Origin: DATJGF01 sp035495315
Lineage (GTDB): Bacteria; Verrucomicrobiota; Verrucomicrobiia; Limisphaerales; UBA8199
Direction of reading: 5' to 3'
Assembly: GCA_035495315.1 (NCBI GenBank)
Contig: DATJGF010000196.1
Coordinates: 1-64,000, forward strand
DNA: 64,000 nt
Made by a program: the position numbers and the translations under genes
The notes under the pieces: model-generated
Database searches by the model: none
Told to the model about the DNA's origin: nothing
Seen by the model: only the letters and a program-made list of their open reading frames with translations
Part shown: piece after piece, positions 53,405 to 62,222 of the stretch
How the letters are laid out: every line of letters starts with the position of its first letter
Numbering within the stretch: position 1 is the stretch's first letter

Positions 53405-56400
53405 ATGGCGGAGAAGAAGTCACAAGGTGAAGGTTCGAGTTCGCTAAACCTCAACAGTATTCTGGCGGTGTTGACTGTAGTTGGCGGGGTGTGGCTCGTT
53501 TCGCACAAGCTCACCAGCGAACGTCCGGTAGCTCCCGCGGGTGGAACACGACCGTTCATCGGCGACCAAACTCTCGAAGCTCGCTTATGGGAGGACCCGC
53601 TAAAGGATTCCGATAAGTCCATCCCTGCTGGGTATGCCGACACCTGGGGTGGAACTAATGGGAGCCTGTTGCAGCAGCAGATCCTGGAGCGCAGGAAATC
53701 CAGCGAGGTGCTTCTGCTGCCAGTGATGCTTTCCGGGGGCCACTATAGTGAAGACAAGGAAAGCCGCATACGCAGTCGTTTTGCCGTTGGTTCCGCTTTG
53801 AACGTCTCTGGTTATGCACCCGAGGACGCCGAGCATATCGGGGAGTTGACGATTGCCTGGCCTACGGCCCACCAGCTTGACCGCATAAAAGAGAAATCCC
53901 GTTGTGCCACCAGTACGTCTCTTTGGGAGCAAGTTCTGTCTGTTTATGACACAACAAACCTTCACTCTAGAATGGACCTTCGCTACGAATGGTATCGGCA
54001 TCGATATCCCAAGCGCAACTCCGCCAATTCAACCAATGTGCTGGTGTTGTGGCTGGACGACAGCTTCTTTGAGGACGAACCGCTGCTTCGGTTGGCGCTG
54101 TTGTTGGAACCCTTGATTTACAGAAACGATTTTCCGGAAACCAATATGACGAAGGTCGCATTGATAGGTCCGCGGCGCTCTTCAACACTGCTCGCGATGT
54201 TGCCGGAAGAGGAAGAGGGAAAAGCATATGGCGGAGAGGAGAACAGTCTCTGGAAGGCTGCTAAGGAAATTCTACACCATGTCACCCTGTTCTGTGCAAC
54301 ACCTAGTGCCATGGATGAAATACTCATCGGCAATCTCGGGCATGGTCCCAGAGAATCGGTTTGGCGGAAACTGGCAGGCAAAGTATTTGGTAACTGCTAC
54401 AACTTCGCCGCAACAGACGCACAACTCGCCGAGGAAATAATGAAGGAATTGGGGCTCCGCAGTGTTGACTTAAACAACACTCAAAAGCATCTGGTGCTGA
54501 TTTCAGAATCGGACACGTTCTATGCCAGGGTTCTTTCCCTCACGTATGCAGCGCAATTGGCTGTCAACCAGGGAATTTCACCGGATCGTGCAGACTTTGT
54601 TCACTCCTATATTTCCGGCACGAATGGGGCTAAAAAGATGCCGAGTAACTTCCACGCGTTTTCTTATCTGCGTGGGTTGGATGGGCAAACTGTCGGAGGC
54701 GAGTCTGGGGGCAAAGGCTCCAAGTCGGACAATGAACGCAAGAGCGAGCGCCTTACATCGTTAGAAGAATTAAGTAAGTGGTCGCCCGACGCCAATAAAG
54801 CCGAAGGCCAGACCCAATTCGATTACCTGGCCCGACTCGGCGACCAATTGCGGGAACTCGAGAAGAGTCTCCACCACGAGGGCCGTGGCCATATCGAGGC
54901 GGTCGGAATTGTCGGCAGCGATGTCTACGATACGCTTCTGATTTTGCAAGCGTTGCGACACCAGTTCCCGGATGCGGTCTTCTTCACGACAGATCTTGAC
55001 GTGAGGTTCTGTCATCCACACGAACGTGATTGGGCGCGCAACCTGATCATCGTCAGCGGTTACGGCGTAAGCCTCCATCCGGCTTTGCACGGGGAAATAG
55101 CGGCGTTCCGGGACAGCACGCAAACCGCACAGTTTGCAGCTGCCCTGGCGGCCTTGGGAAACCCGCATTTGATGGCCGCTGGCAATAGAACTTTGCCGCC
55201 ACGGCGCTTTGAGATTGGCAATCGCACCGCAGTTGACCTGAGTGTGACGAACCTCTTGCTCGCCTCATCCAATATATGGCTTCATCCGACCGTCGCCCGG
55301 GACACCTATCGCGATCATCCACAGGATGCGAAGAGCCATTTGTTTTGGTGTTTTGCCATTGCCGCCGTGCTGCTTGTCGCTTTCTGTGTTTATTGGGAGC
55401 CACTGCGGCAATTAACCATCGAAGCGTTAAGCTTTCCGTTAGAAGTGCTGGATTATACCGAAGAAGATATAGGTGGCCCGGACGGCGCCGAGGCATGGTT
55501 GGTAGCGATGCATGACAAGCGGGAAGATCCGCTTTGCCATTGGATGCTTTCTCACCTGCTGCTCAAGCCTTATAGGCCAGCGCCAGCGCTCAAAGCTGAA
55601 TCGAACTCGGAAGCTCCCAACCACACCCTTAGGGAACTCTCGCCAGGGATTAAAACCGGTTCTCACCCCTCCGCACTGCGTCGGGAAGGGGACGAAACAA
55701 CATGCGCCCTTAAACCCCTTTCCAATCTGCAGGTCATCGAGCGAGAATATGACGAGTCGGCGCGAGCAGCAAAATCTGCTCCCGATCAAAAGGTTCTCGA
55801 TCGGGCGGCTGAAGAACATAAGCAGAAGGCCGCCAGCGGGTTTGTGGCGCTGCTCAATTTGCTATTAAAGCACGATACCGAAGAGGCGCCGTTGACCTAT
55901 GGTGTGGCGACTGGGACAGAGCTAGTACCGCCGCAGGTATGTACCGAAGCAAAATTGTGGCGATCGCCTTCGTGGAACCCGTTCCGCCGTGTTATCGAGC
56001 GCCGAGCCGCCAGGCGTTACCTCGACGCCCTCCTGGACACGTTGGTTCCTGCCAACGCTCGCAATCTAACACTTGAAATAGCCGCGGAGGCCCGTGCAGC
56101 TACATGGGAAATCTCTCGGCTCCGTTGGACTCGACTCGTCATCTTCTGGATTGGGATCCTGGTATTCGGGGTCTTGGCTGCCCGCCTGGGGAATGCCATT
56201 TGGAAAGATACCTTTGAGCGGCCCGATGGAGAATTGTTCAGTTTGACCAGTGGGGTCAGTGCCTGGCCGGCGGAGATATTGCGATTATTGGTTTTCGCAT
56301 GCGCAACCGGCTTGAGTTTCGGACTCTATCTTCGCATGCGCGAAACGTTTTTGTCCCTCACACGCAGGTATCGCCTGACCTTCCAGGAAGGCGGCTCCCT

Positions 56401-57217
56401 GCCTTCAGGCAACCAGGTCTCCGCGCGCTCGCTCTGGCACCATTATTGGAAGCAAGGCGTGCATTGGCGACGGTTAAAACGCATCGCCCTCGTTCTTCCA
56501 GCGTATTTTCTACTGCTGGTCGCAACGACCAAGATGCTGGATCAATCTCCTTTTAACATGGTGCGTGGACCGGCCGCCTCTTGGTGGAACAGTTTTGTGC
56601 TCCTCGGCGCAGCCCTAGCTTTTATCGTGCTTGCCTTTCTGACAATTGACGCAGCACGGCTGTGCCGTCGCTTTATCCTGGATCTAAGCCGAAAGTCCAC
56701 AGACTATCCGCAACCTACCCTCCGTCATTTTGCGCGCCAACGTGGCAGCGTTGCCCAAACCTACCTCGATGAATGGATCGACCTGCACCTGATTGGCGAA
56801 CTGACCGAACGAGTCGGCCGGCTCGTCTATTATCCCGCGGGGCTGTTGTTTGTCCTGTTGATCGCCCGCAACAGTTGGTGGGACTGCTGGTCCTGGCCCG
56901 TCGCGCTGATTGTTATTTTCGTTCTCAATTTTGGATTGGCTATTGCCAGCCTCATCATCCTCCAGTTCGCCGCGCGGCGCGCCAAACGCGCCGCCGAAGA
57001 AAGCCTAACCAGGAAATTGAAAGAAGCTCGTGCGCAAACCGCACCCACTCCTCAAGCCAACGATGCCAGCCAGGCCGAAGAGCTGCTTGAGGAGATCCGG
57101 GGGTTGCGCCGCGGCGCCTTCGTCCCGTTCTGGGAAAATCCGGTCGTTAGCGCAATATTTGTTCCCTCAGGCGGGATGACGGTGTTGCAGATGCTGATCT
57201 GGTTCATGGGGCGGTAA
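53405..57217 (+). CDS. Large polytopic membrane protein of unknown function
   Basis: A 1270-residue protein. One N-terminal membrane helix (about 17-34) is followed by a ~610-residue soluble region, probably periplasmic. It contains a Rossmann/periplasmic-binding-like stretch at about 490-560 ('HIEAVGIVGSDVYDTLLILQ', 'DAVFFTTDLDVRF', 'NLIIVSGYG'). A second helix lies near 645-662, then a ~245-residue cytoplasmic region, then about seven C-terminal helices (near 909, 957, 1027, 1062, 1140, 1170, 1249) with a charged cytoplasmic coil around 1190-1235. I recall related 'DLD.R..HP.E..W.RNL' segments in uncharacterised proteins but no assigned function. Its divergent coiled-coil neighbours may be soluble partners. 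Confidence 0.85.
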   Translation: MAEKKSQGEGSSSLNLNSILAVLTVVGGVWLVSHKLTSERPVAPAGGTRPFIGDQTLEARLWEDPLKDSDKSIPAGYADTWGGTNGSLLQQQILERRKSSEVLLLPVMLSGGHYSEDKESRIRSRFAVGSALNVSGYAPEDAEHIGELTIAWPTAHQLDRIKEKSRCATSTSLWEQVLSVYDTTNLHSRMDLRYEWYRHRYPKRNSANSTNVLVLWLDDSFFEDEPLLRLALLLEPLIYRNDFPETNMTKVALIGPRRSSTLLAMLPEEEEGKAYGGEENSLWKAAKEILHHVTLFCATPSAMDEILIGNLGHGPRESVWRKLAGKVFGNCYNFAATDAQLAEEIMKELGLRSVDLNNTQKHLVLISESDTFYARVLSLTYAAQLAVNQGISPDRADFVHSYISGTNGAKKMPSNFHAFSYLRGLDGQTVGGESGGKGSKSDNERKSERLTSLEELSKWSPDANKAEGQTQFDYLARLGDQLRELEKSLHHEGRGHIEAVGIVGSDVYDTLLILQALRHQFPDAVFFTTDLDVRFCHPHERDWARNLIIVSGYGVSLHPALHGEIAAFRDSTQTAQFAAALAALGNPHLMAAGNRTLPPRRFEIGNRTAVDLSVTNLLLASSNIWLHPTVARDTYRDHPQDAKSHLFWCFAIAAVLLVAFCVYWEPLRQLTIEALSFPLEVLDYTEEDIGGPDGAEAWLVAMHDKREDPLCHWMLSHLLLKPYRPAPALKAESNSEAPNHTLRELSPGIKTGSHPSALRREGDETTCALKPLSNLQVIEREYDESARAAKSAPDQKVLDRAAEEHKQKAASGFVALLNLLLKHDTEEAPLTYGVATGTELVPPQVCTEAKLWRSPSWNPFRRVIERRAARRYLDALLDTLVPANARNLTLEIAAEARAATWEISRLRWTRLVIFWIGILVFGVLAARLGNAIWKDTFERPDGELFSLTSGVSAWPAEILRLLVFACATGLSFGLYLRMRETFLSLTRRYRLTFQEGGSLPSGNQVSARSLWHHYWKQGVHWRRLKRIALVLPAYFLLLVATTKMLDQSPFNMVRGPAASWWNSFVLLGAALAFIVLAFLTIDAARLCRRFILDLSRKSTDYPQPTLRHFARQRGSVAQTYLDEWIDLHLIGELTERVGRLVYYPAGLLFVLLIARNSWWDCWSWPVALIVIFVLNFGLAIASLIILQFAARRAKRAAEESLTRKLKEARAQTAPTPQANDASQAEELLEEIRGLRRGAFVPFWENPVVSAIFVPSGGMTVLQMLIWFMGR

Positions 57218-57289
57218 GGCAGCAAGCGTGCTCCGCAACCTCCGTCGCGATTTTGCGCCGTTCCCGCTCAACGTTCCCATCCGTGCTCC

Positions 57290-57373
57290 GATAAGATCCC
57301 GCACCAACTGCCATCGGATTGCTGGGTCGCCACCCAGCAGCCATCGGATTGCCGTGTTACCGCTGGTTTTCAC
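57290..57373 (-). pseudogene. Short remnant with 'GDPAIRWQ' motif
   Basis: 'TAIRWLLGGDPAIRWQLVRD' resembles the opening of bacterial prenyltransferase/squalene-cyclase-like proteins ('WLL.GDPAIRWQ.LRDL'). Only about 25 residues survive before unrelated sequence. Weak call. Confidence 0.35.
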
Positions 57374-57388
57374 GGTTTCCCGCCAGAC

Positions 57389-57877
57389 TCACTTCGTGTG
57401 CTTGCCGTCGGGGTCGAAAGTCGCTTCCACCGTCTTGCCGCCTTTCGGGCCTGCAACTTCGTAAAAAATCTCACCATACTCCAAGCCCTTCATAGCCTTT
57501 AAACCTGTCGACGTGCCGAAGTATTTTTCCGCGGCGGCGCGGACAGGGGCCGGTAACTGGTCGAACTCGATTTGATTCTCAGTTCCCAGCACATCGCCAC
57601 TTGAGTCGGCAACTAAGTACTCGACGTGCCGGCCGCCTACCGTCGCCTCGACGTCGTAAACGACCTTGCCTCGCTCCACCTCGCGGTCGATCCGATCAAC
57701 GGTCCCCCCGGCGGTGAGCTTTTCGACCGTCGCGCGTGCCCGTGGCGGGAGCTCTTGCACGGTTACGCTGGCTTCTTTTTCTGCGCTATTGGATGCGCAG
57801 CCAACCATGAAAACCGCAATAGTGAAGCTGAACGCCAAGAGCAGGAATGGCGTGGAACAATGAGTTAGTCTCTTCAT
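57389..57877 (-). CDS. PepSY-like lipoprotein
   Basis: About 162 residues from ATG 57877 (MKRLTHCSTPFLLLAFSFTI), with a lipobox ending 'VGC-ASN', so it should be lipidated and anchored. Two PepSY-like halves follow: 'LPPRARATVEKLTAGGTVDR' and 'LPAPVRAAAEKYFGTSTGLK', each with a beta-hairpin ('VYDVEATVGGRHVEYLV', 'IFYEVAGPKGGKTVEATF'). PepSY-like proteins often inhibit or sense other proteins. Located downstream of the EboF-like gene on the same strand, 41 bases away. Confidence 0.82.
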   Translation of the reverse strand: MKRLTHCSTPFLLLAFSFTIAVFMVGCASNSAEKEASVTVQELPPRARATVEKLTAGGTVDRIDREVERGKVVYDVEATVGGRHVEYLVADSSGDVLGTENQIEFDQLPAPVRAAAEKYFGTSTGLKAMKGLEYGEIFYEVAGPKGGKTVEATFDPDGKHTK

Positions 57878-57918
57878 ACTTGTTTTGTCCGATTCATGGG
57901 GACAATTGTCAAGCGGCG

Positions 57919-59313
57919 CTATTGGCTGGAAGCCACCAGGAGACCAAAGACCTCGGTCGAGTCGATGATGGCTTTTTTGGCCAAATCTGAATCTGAGGTT
58001 ATCAGCAGCGGCCATTCCTGTTCCGACGCGGGTATGCGGCCGTGCGACCCTTTAACCAATGAAGCATCCAGGGGAATGACGTCCAGCAGCATGCGAAAAC
58101 CCAGCCGCTTCTGCAGCAGACGCCAGGCGATTCGCGCTTTTACAAATGGCTGTGCCGGGTCGAGGAAAAGTTCGACCGGATCGTAACCCGGTTTGCGGTG
58201 AATATCGACCGTCCGGGCAAAATCCGGCGCACACTGATCGTCTTCCCAGTAATAATAGGTAAACCATGCCCCCTCGGCTGCAACCGCAATCAAATCACCC
58301 GCCCGCGGATGATCCAAACCGCGAACGCGTTTCGCCTCAGCATCCAAGAGTTCATCCACGCCGGGTTGTTTTTCGAGCACGGTGCGAACTGCTTTTTCCA
58401 GCGAGCGATCGTTGCAATAGATATGCGCCACTTGATGATCCGCAACGGCGAAAACTTTGCTGGCGCCGAAATCGATCAGTTCCTTTCCCAGCTCATCCTT
58501 CAGGCTGAGCCAGCCCTGTTTTCGAAAAAGCCGATTCAGGTGCACGGGCGTATCGACCGCGCTGATGCCGTATTCCGACAGCACGACGACCTGCACCGAT
58601 CGGTTTTGGAAAAAATCGATCAGCTCGCCAACAATCTGATCAATCAGCTCCAAGTCCGTTGCGATTGCCGGGTGCCTGGGGCCGTAGCGTTGCAGGTTGT
58701 AATCGAGATGCGGCAGATAGACCAGGTTCAATGATGGGCTGAAGCGCTGCTCGATCCATTCGGCCGATTTTGCGATCCAGCGTGACACCGCGTCGGCCGG
58801 GCCTTGAGGCGTGTTCACGCCGGCGGCCGGCCCCCAAAAGGCAGGGAATGGGAATTCGCCGAGATCCCGCTTGATCTCGCTCCGGATGGAATAGGGCCAG
58901 GAATAAATATCGAAAATCTTCCGACCGTCAGCGGGGTAGATCGGGCGTGGCGTAATCGACCAATCCACCCTCGAGTACATATTGAACCACCAAAACAGTT
59001 GCGCACAGGTAAACGAAGGTTCCGCCTCGCGCAGCGTGTCCCAAATCTTCGCCTCGCTCACCAGGTAATTCGATTGTTCCCAGAAATGGACTTCTGCCAG
59101 CTCACGGTTGTACCAGCCATTGCCGACGATGCCGTGCCGAGCCGGCGACGCCCCGGTTAGATAATTTGCCTGCGCGGTGCAGGTTACCGCCGGGAAAGCA
59201 GGTCGAATTCGACAAGCCGCACCTTGCTTTATGAAGGCACTTATTCGCGGAGTTTGCGGACCGAGCAGCGATTCGGAAAGACCAACGACGTCGATGACCG
59301 CCGTGCGCTTCAC
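57919..59313 (-). CDS. EboF-like alkaline-phosphatase-superfamily protein
   Basis: About 464 residues from GTG 59313, which overlaps the stop of the upstream gene (GTGA); the frame is open to 59388 but that would lie inside the upstream gene. 'VKRTAVIDVVGLSESLLGPQ' carries the first metal Asp, and 'AFPAVTCTAQANYLTG' the nucleophilic Thr, of the nucleotide pyrophosphatase/phosphodiesterase branch. 'YLPHLDYNLQRYGP' and 'VLSEYGIS' hold further metal ligands. The pairing with an EboD-like gene matches Ebo clusters, where this protein is EboF. Its substrate is unknown. Confidence 0.85.
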   Translation of the reverse strand: MKRTAVIDVVGLSESLLGPQTPRISAFIKQGAACRIRPAFPAVTCTAQANYLTGASPARHGIVGNGWYNRELAEVHFWEQSNYLVSEAKIWDTLREAEPSFTCAQLFWWFNMYSRVDWSITPRPIYPADGRKIFDIYSWPYSIRSEIKRDLGEFPFPAFWGPAAGVNTPQGPADAVSRWIAKSAEWIEQRFSPSLNLVYLPHLDYNLQRYGPRHPAIATDLELIDQIVGELIDFFQNRSVQVVVLSEYGISAVDTPVHLNRLFRKQGWLSLKDELGKELIDFGASKVFAVADHQVAHIYCNDRSLEKAVRTVLEKQPGVDELLDAEAKRVRGLDHPRAGDLIAVAAEGAWFTYYYWEDDQCAPDFARTVDIHRKPGYDPVELFLDPAQPFVKARIAWRLLQKRLGFRMLLDVIPLDASLVKGSHGRIPASEQEWPLLITSDSDLAKKAIIDSTEVFGLLVASSQ

Positions 59314-60503
59314 GCCCGGACGAGTTGCTGCGCCGGCGCAGCCTGCAAATGGCGGCCATGCAACTCCTTTAGAGAATCCGCAAGGCACAGCTCGCTCATG
59401 TCGTGCACCTCGAACCCCGAACCGATCCCGCGCAGCAGAGTAATGGTCAGTCTGCCGCCGAGATGTTCGCGGAATTCTTCGAGCGCTTGCAGCAACTGTG
59501 GTTCGAGCCGGCCCGGCGCCTCTTCCAGCTCCGGCGCGAACAGTTCAAAACCGAGCGCCTCAAGCAGCCGGAGAATGCGCTCGGTACTGGCGGCCTCCAG
59601 GTATCCCATCCGCCGCGAGTAAATCACGTCCAGCGCAATGCCAATCGCCACCGCTTCCCCGTGACGAATCCGAAACGAGGAAAGTTGCTCCAGCTTATGC
59701 GCCGACCAATGCCCAAAATCCAGCGGCCGCGCCGAGCCCGACTCGAATGGGTCGCCGCCGTCGGCGATGTGGTTAACATGGATTTCGGCGCAGCGTCGGA
59801 TCAGCCGTCGCAGGCTGGTGCGATCGAACTCACGCAACAACGCCGCGTCGCGTTCGAGCTCGGAAAAGAACGCCGCATCCCGGATACAGGCGACCTTCAC
59901 CGCTTCGGCGAAACCCGCCCGCTTGTCGCGCGGCGACAATGTTGCCAGCAGCTGGAAATCATTGATAACCGCGAAAGGAGGCGCAAAGGTCCCGACGAAG
60001 TTTTTCTTCCCAAACGCGTTAATCCCGTTCTTCACGCCAACGCCCGAATCGCATTGACTCAACGTTGTGCTCGGGATCCGAACATGCCGCACGCCGCGAT
60101 GGGCCGTCGCGGCAGCGAACCCGGCGACATCCAGCAACGCACCGCCTCCGACGGCAACGACGTAAGAATGGCGATCGATATGGTGTTGCTCGATCAGGGT
60201 ATGAATTTCAGAAACGCCCTCCCAGGAGTTTTTGGCTTGCTCGCCGCCGGCGAGGATCAGGGCCGGGCAGACCAGGCGGATTTGACCGGCATGCTGAGCG
60301 AAATATTTGCTAACGGCCACGGGGAGGTCGAGTTGCGAATCCGCAAGGGTTTTATCGATGACCAGCAAAACCTTGGTCGTTTCCCCGGCGGCACCCTGCG
60401 CCAGGGTGTCGCGCAAAAGTAAATTCTTGGGGTCGAATACGTGATCAGTAAACAGCACACGATGCTGCCAGACCACCCGGATTGTCCTCTCAATCGAATC
60501 CAT
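59310..60503 (-). CDS. EboD-like 3-dehydroquinate synthase homologue
   Basis: A 397-residue protein of the dehydroquinate synthase fold. NAD-binding 'SYVVAVGGGALLDVAGFAAA', 'IPSTTLSQCDSGVGVKNGIN', metal ligands in 'GFAEAVKVACI', 'GHWSAHKLE' and 'RHGEAVAIGIALD'. The early part ('VLFTDHVFD' and 'KVLLVIDKTLA') is typical of EboD, a DHQS-like enzyme of the Ebo cluster, rather than AroB. It probably makes a cyclised sugar-derived precursor. It starts the two-gene unit and overlaps eboF by four bases. eboA, B, C and E are not in the window next to it. Confidence 0.85.
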   Translation of the reverse strand: MDSIERTIRVVWQHRVLFTDHVFDPKNLLLRDTLAQGAAGETTKVLLVIDKTLADSQLDLPVAVSKYFAQHAGQIRLVCPALILAGGEQAKNSWEGVSEIHTLIEQHHIDRHSYVVAVGGGALLDVAGFAAATAHRGVRHVRIPSTTLSQCDSGVGVKNGINAFGKKNFVGTFAPPFAVINDFQLLATLSPRDKRAGFAEAVKVACIRDAAFFSELERDAALLREFDRTSLRRLIRRCAEIHVNHIADGGDPFESGSARPLDFGHWSAHKLEQLSSFRIRHGEAVAIGIALDVIYSRRMGYLEAASTERILRLLEALGFELFAPELEEAPGRLEPQLLQALEEFREHLGGRLTITLLRGIGSGFEVHDMSELCLADSLKELHGRHLQAAPAQQLVRA

Positions 60504-60915
60504 TTATCAAAGACGAAGCACGTGAGCGAGGTCGATGGTTGGATGTATTAACGCACCTTCGCTGATTTTGTCAGTCTCAGGCTCGCTGACCCCGGTCTGC
60601 TCCATCCGACGATTCTCGCTCGTATTGAAACGATGCTTGGCTAACAACGGCATAACAACACCATACAAACACAACGCGACATCTTCAACCAAGACTGTAG
60701 CGTCAGGCGTCCCGCCTGACGTAGAGGGCGGCGTCTCGCCGCCCGGGTTAATGCGTTTGTCAATGGAACAACGTGCTTGATCCGCCGGGCAAGATGCCCG
60801 GCTCCACGGCAGGCGAGACGCCCACCGCTACGCCTCGTTGCCACATTCACTCATTGACCACGGGCCAGTGATTCACTAATTCACAAGGTCATCAATTGAC
60901 TGGGTGGTCCACTGA
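60504..60915. other. Intergenic region with a palindromic repeat
   Basis: About 410 bases between divergent genes. It holds the palindromic element at 60696-60833 and, near 60850-60915, short repeats of the 'CACT(C/A)A(T)TTCAC' type. No gene seen. Confidence 0.5.
60696..60833. repeat. Composite palindromic intergenic repeat
   Basis: Outer arms TGTAGCGTCAGGCGTCCCGC and the complement of GGCAGGCGAGACGCCCACCG pair. Inner hairpins are GTCAGGCG-TCC-CGCCTGAC, GGGCGGCG-TCT-CGCCGCCC and GCCGGGC-AAGAT-GCCCGGC. The type (AGGCGTC.CGCCTG) is a common dispersed intergenic repeat in this phylum. Possibly a MITE or an RNA structure. Confidence 0.65.
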
Positions 60916-61626
60916 ATGAAGAAATTCTTGGTTATTGGCGGAATTTTTGGCGGCTGTGCGGCTGCCTTCCTACTCTCGTATTTGTACGTCTCGCGACCTG
61001 CCACCGCATCGCAAACGTCGCCGGCACGGCCTCCGATCGATATCGCCGGAATCCGCGCCCGGGCTGAAAAAGGCGATGCCCAGGCCCAGGCCGAGTTGGG
61101 CGATGCGTACGCCAATGGCGAAGGCATAACCAACAGCTATGCAGAAGCGGCTAAATGGTACCGGCTCGCTGCCGACCAGACCAACGCCGCCGGCCAATTT
61201 GGCCTCGGCCAGCTTTATGACGCCGGCCAGGGCGTTCCCAAAGATGCCGCGCAAGCCTTGAAACTTTATCGCGCGGCAGCAGAGCAGGGCTTTTCCGGGG
61301 CACAATACAATCTCGGCTTTGTCTATGAGACCGGGCGCGGCGTGCCGAGGAATCAGACCGAAGCAGCCAAATGGATGTTGTTGGCGGCTCAACAAGGGGA
61401 GGCGATGGCACAGTACGATATTGGCCTGCGTTACTTTACGGGATCGGGTACAGCGACTAATCGCGTCGAAGGCCTCAAATGGTTGATCCTCGCCGCGGCT
61501 CAGGGGCGGTCGGACGCCGCCGAGAAACAAGACGAGCTCAAAAAGCCCATGACGCGCGCTGAGATCAAGGAGGCGCGGCAGAAGGCTGCGGCCTTTGTGC
61601 CGACCCGTGGGATAAAAAACCCTTAG
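60916..61626 (+). CDS. Membrane-anchored Sel1-repeat protein
   Basis: A 236-residue protein with an N-terminal hydrophobic anchor ('FLVIGGIFGGCAAAFLLSYL'; a Cys at residue 14 could also be a weak lipobox). Four Sel1 repeats follow (about 45-195; e.g. 'AQAELGDAYANGEGIT', 'AQYNLGFVYETGRGVP'). It ends with 'MTRAEIKEARQKAAAF', the same C-terminal signature as the Sel1 protein at 5183-5755. Likely a scaffold at the membrane facing the periplasm. Confidence 0.9.
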   Translation: MKKFLVIGGIFGGCAAAFLLSYLYVSRPATASQTSPARPPIDIAGIRARAEKGDAQAQAELGDAYANGEGITNSYAEAAKWYRLAADQTNAAGQFGLGQLYDAGQGVPKDAAQALKLYRAAAEQGFSGAQYNLGFVYETGRGVPRNQTEAAKWMLLAAQQGEAMAQYDIGLRYFTGSGTATNRVEGLKWLILAAAQGRSDAAEKQDELKKPMTRAEIKEARQKAAAFVPTRGIKNP

Positions 61627-62222
61627 CTGAGACGACTTTTAAACATCGAACATCGAACATCGAACGCTGAACATTGAACTTCGGAAGATTAAGCCCGACG
61701 CCATTCAGAGTTCAACGTTCAGCCTGCGATGTTCGATGTTCAATTGTTCAAAGCCCCGAATCCTTCAGCGCCGCCTCGCCCCTTCTCTAGTATGTTCCCT
61801 GCGATTTTTTAATTTGACGTCATTCTCTCTTTGCGCCATAGATGGTGCAAAGCCAGCCAGACCTATGAACCCTCTTCAGGGGGTCCGGCCGATTGTTTCG
61901 ATTGTGATGTTGCTAGAGAATTTAGCTGCGGCGCGCCGAACCGTTTCACGCATGGCGCTCCCTACAACACAGGCCAGAAGAATTGGCTCCGGTTGCCGAA
62001 CAGAGTCAGAAGCAGTGCTTGTCGCTCGTATAGCCCAGCTCAAAGCCGCAGTTGTAACCTGTTTGCCATCGCAAAGTAACATCACTTTGGTTGCGCTGAC
62101 ACGGCTCCAAACTAGATTCGCAGACGGCGGATCCAGCCATTTCCTCCTGCAAAGCAGAACGACGGAAGGGCTGTCTGGTCCGGGATGAACGAAAGGTTGC
62201 AAGGGCAGTTGGGAAAAGAAAT
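61627..62222. other. Intergenic region with tandem and inverted repeats
   Basis: About 600 bases. The left part is the repeat at 61641-61749. The rest up to 62222 shows no convincing gene; long open frames here have no domain. Confidence 0.45.
61641..61749. repeat. Inverted repeat built of CATCGAA units
   Basis: The left arm contains three tandem CATCGAA units then CGCTGAACATTGAACT. The right arm is its near-complement, AGTTCAACGTTCAG ... CGATGTTCGATGTTCAA. The arms are about 40 bases with a ~28-base centre. This is a dispersed intergenic repeat type I associate with Verrucomicrobiota. Confidence 0.65.

Noticed and set aside
59403..60422. Long plus-strand frame (339 codons) opposite the EboD-like gene
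   Set aside because: Antisense shadow caused by GC-rich codon bias; no recognisable motif.
61736..62188. 150-codon plus-strand frame before the prepilin-like gene
   Set aside because: Starts inside the CATCGAA inverted repeat and shows no domain or ribosome site.
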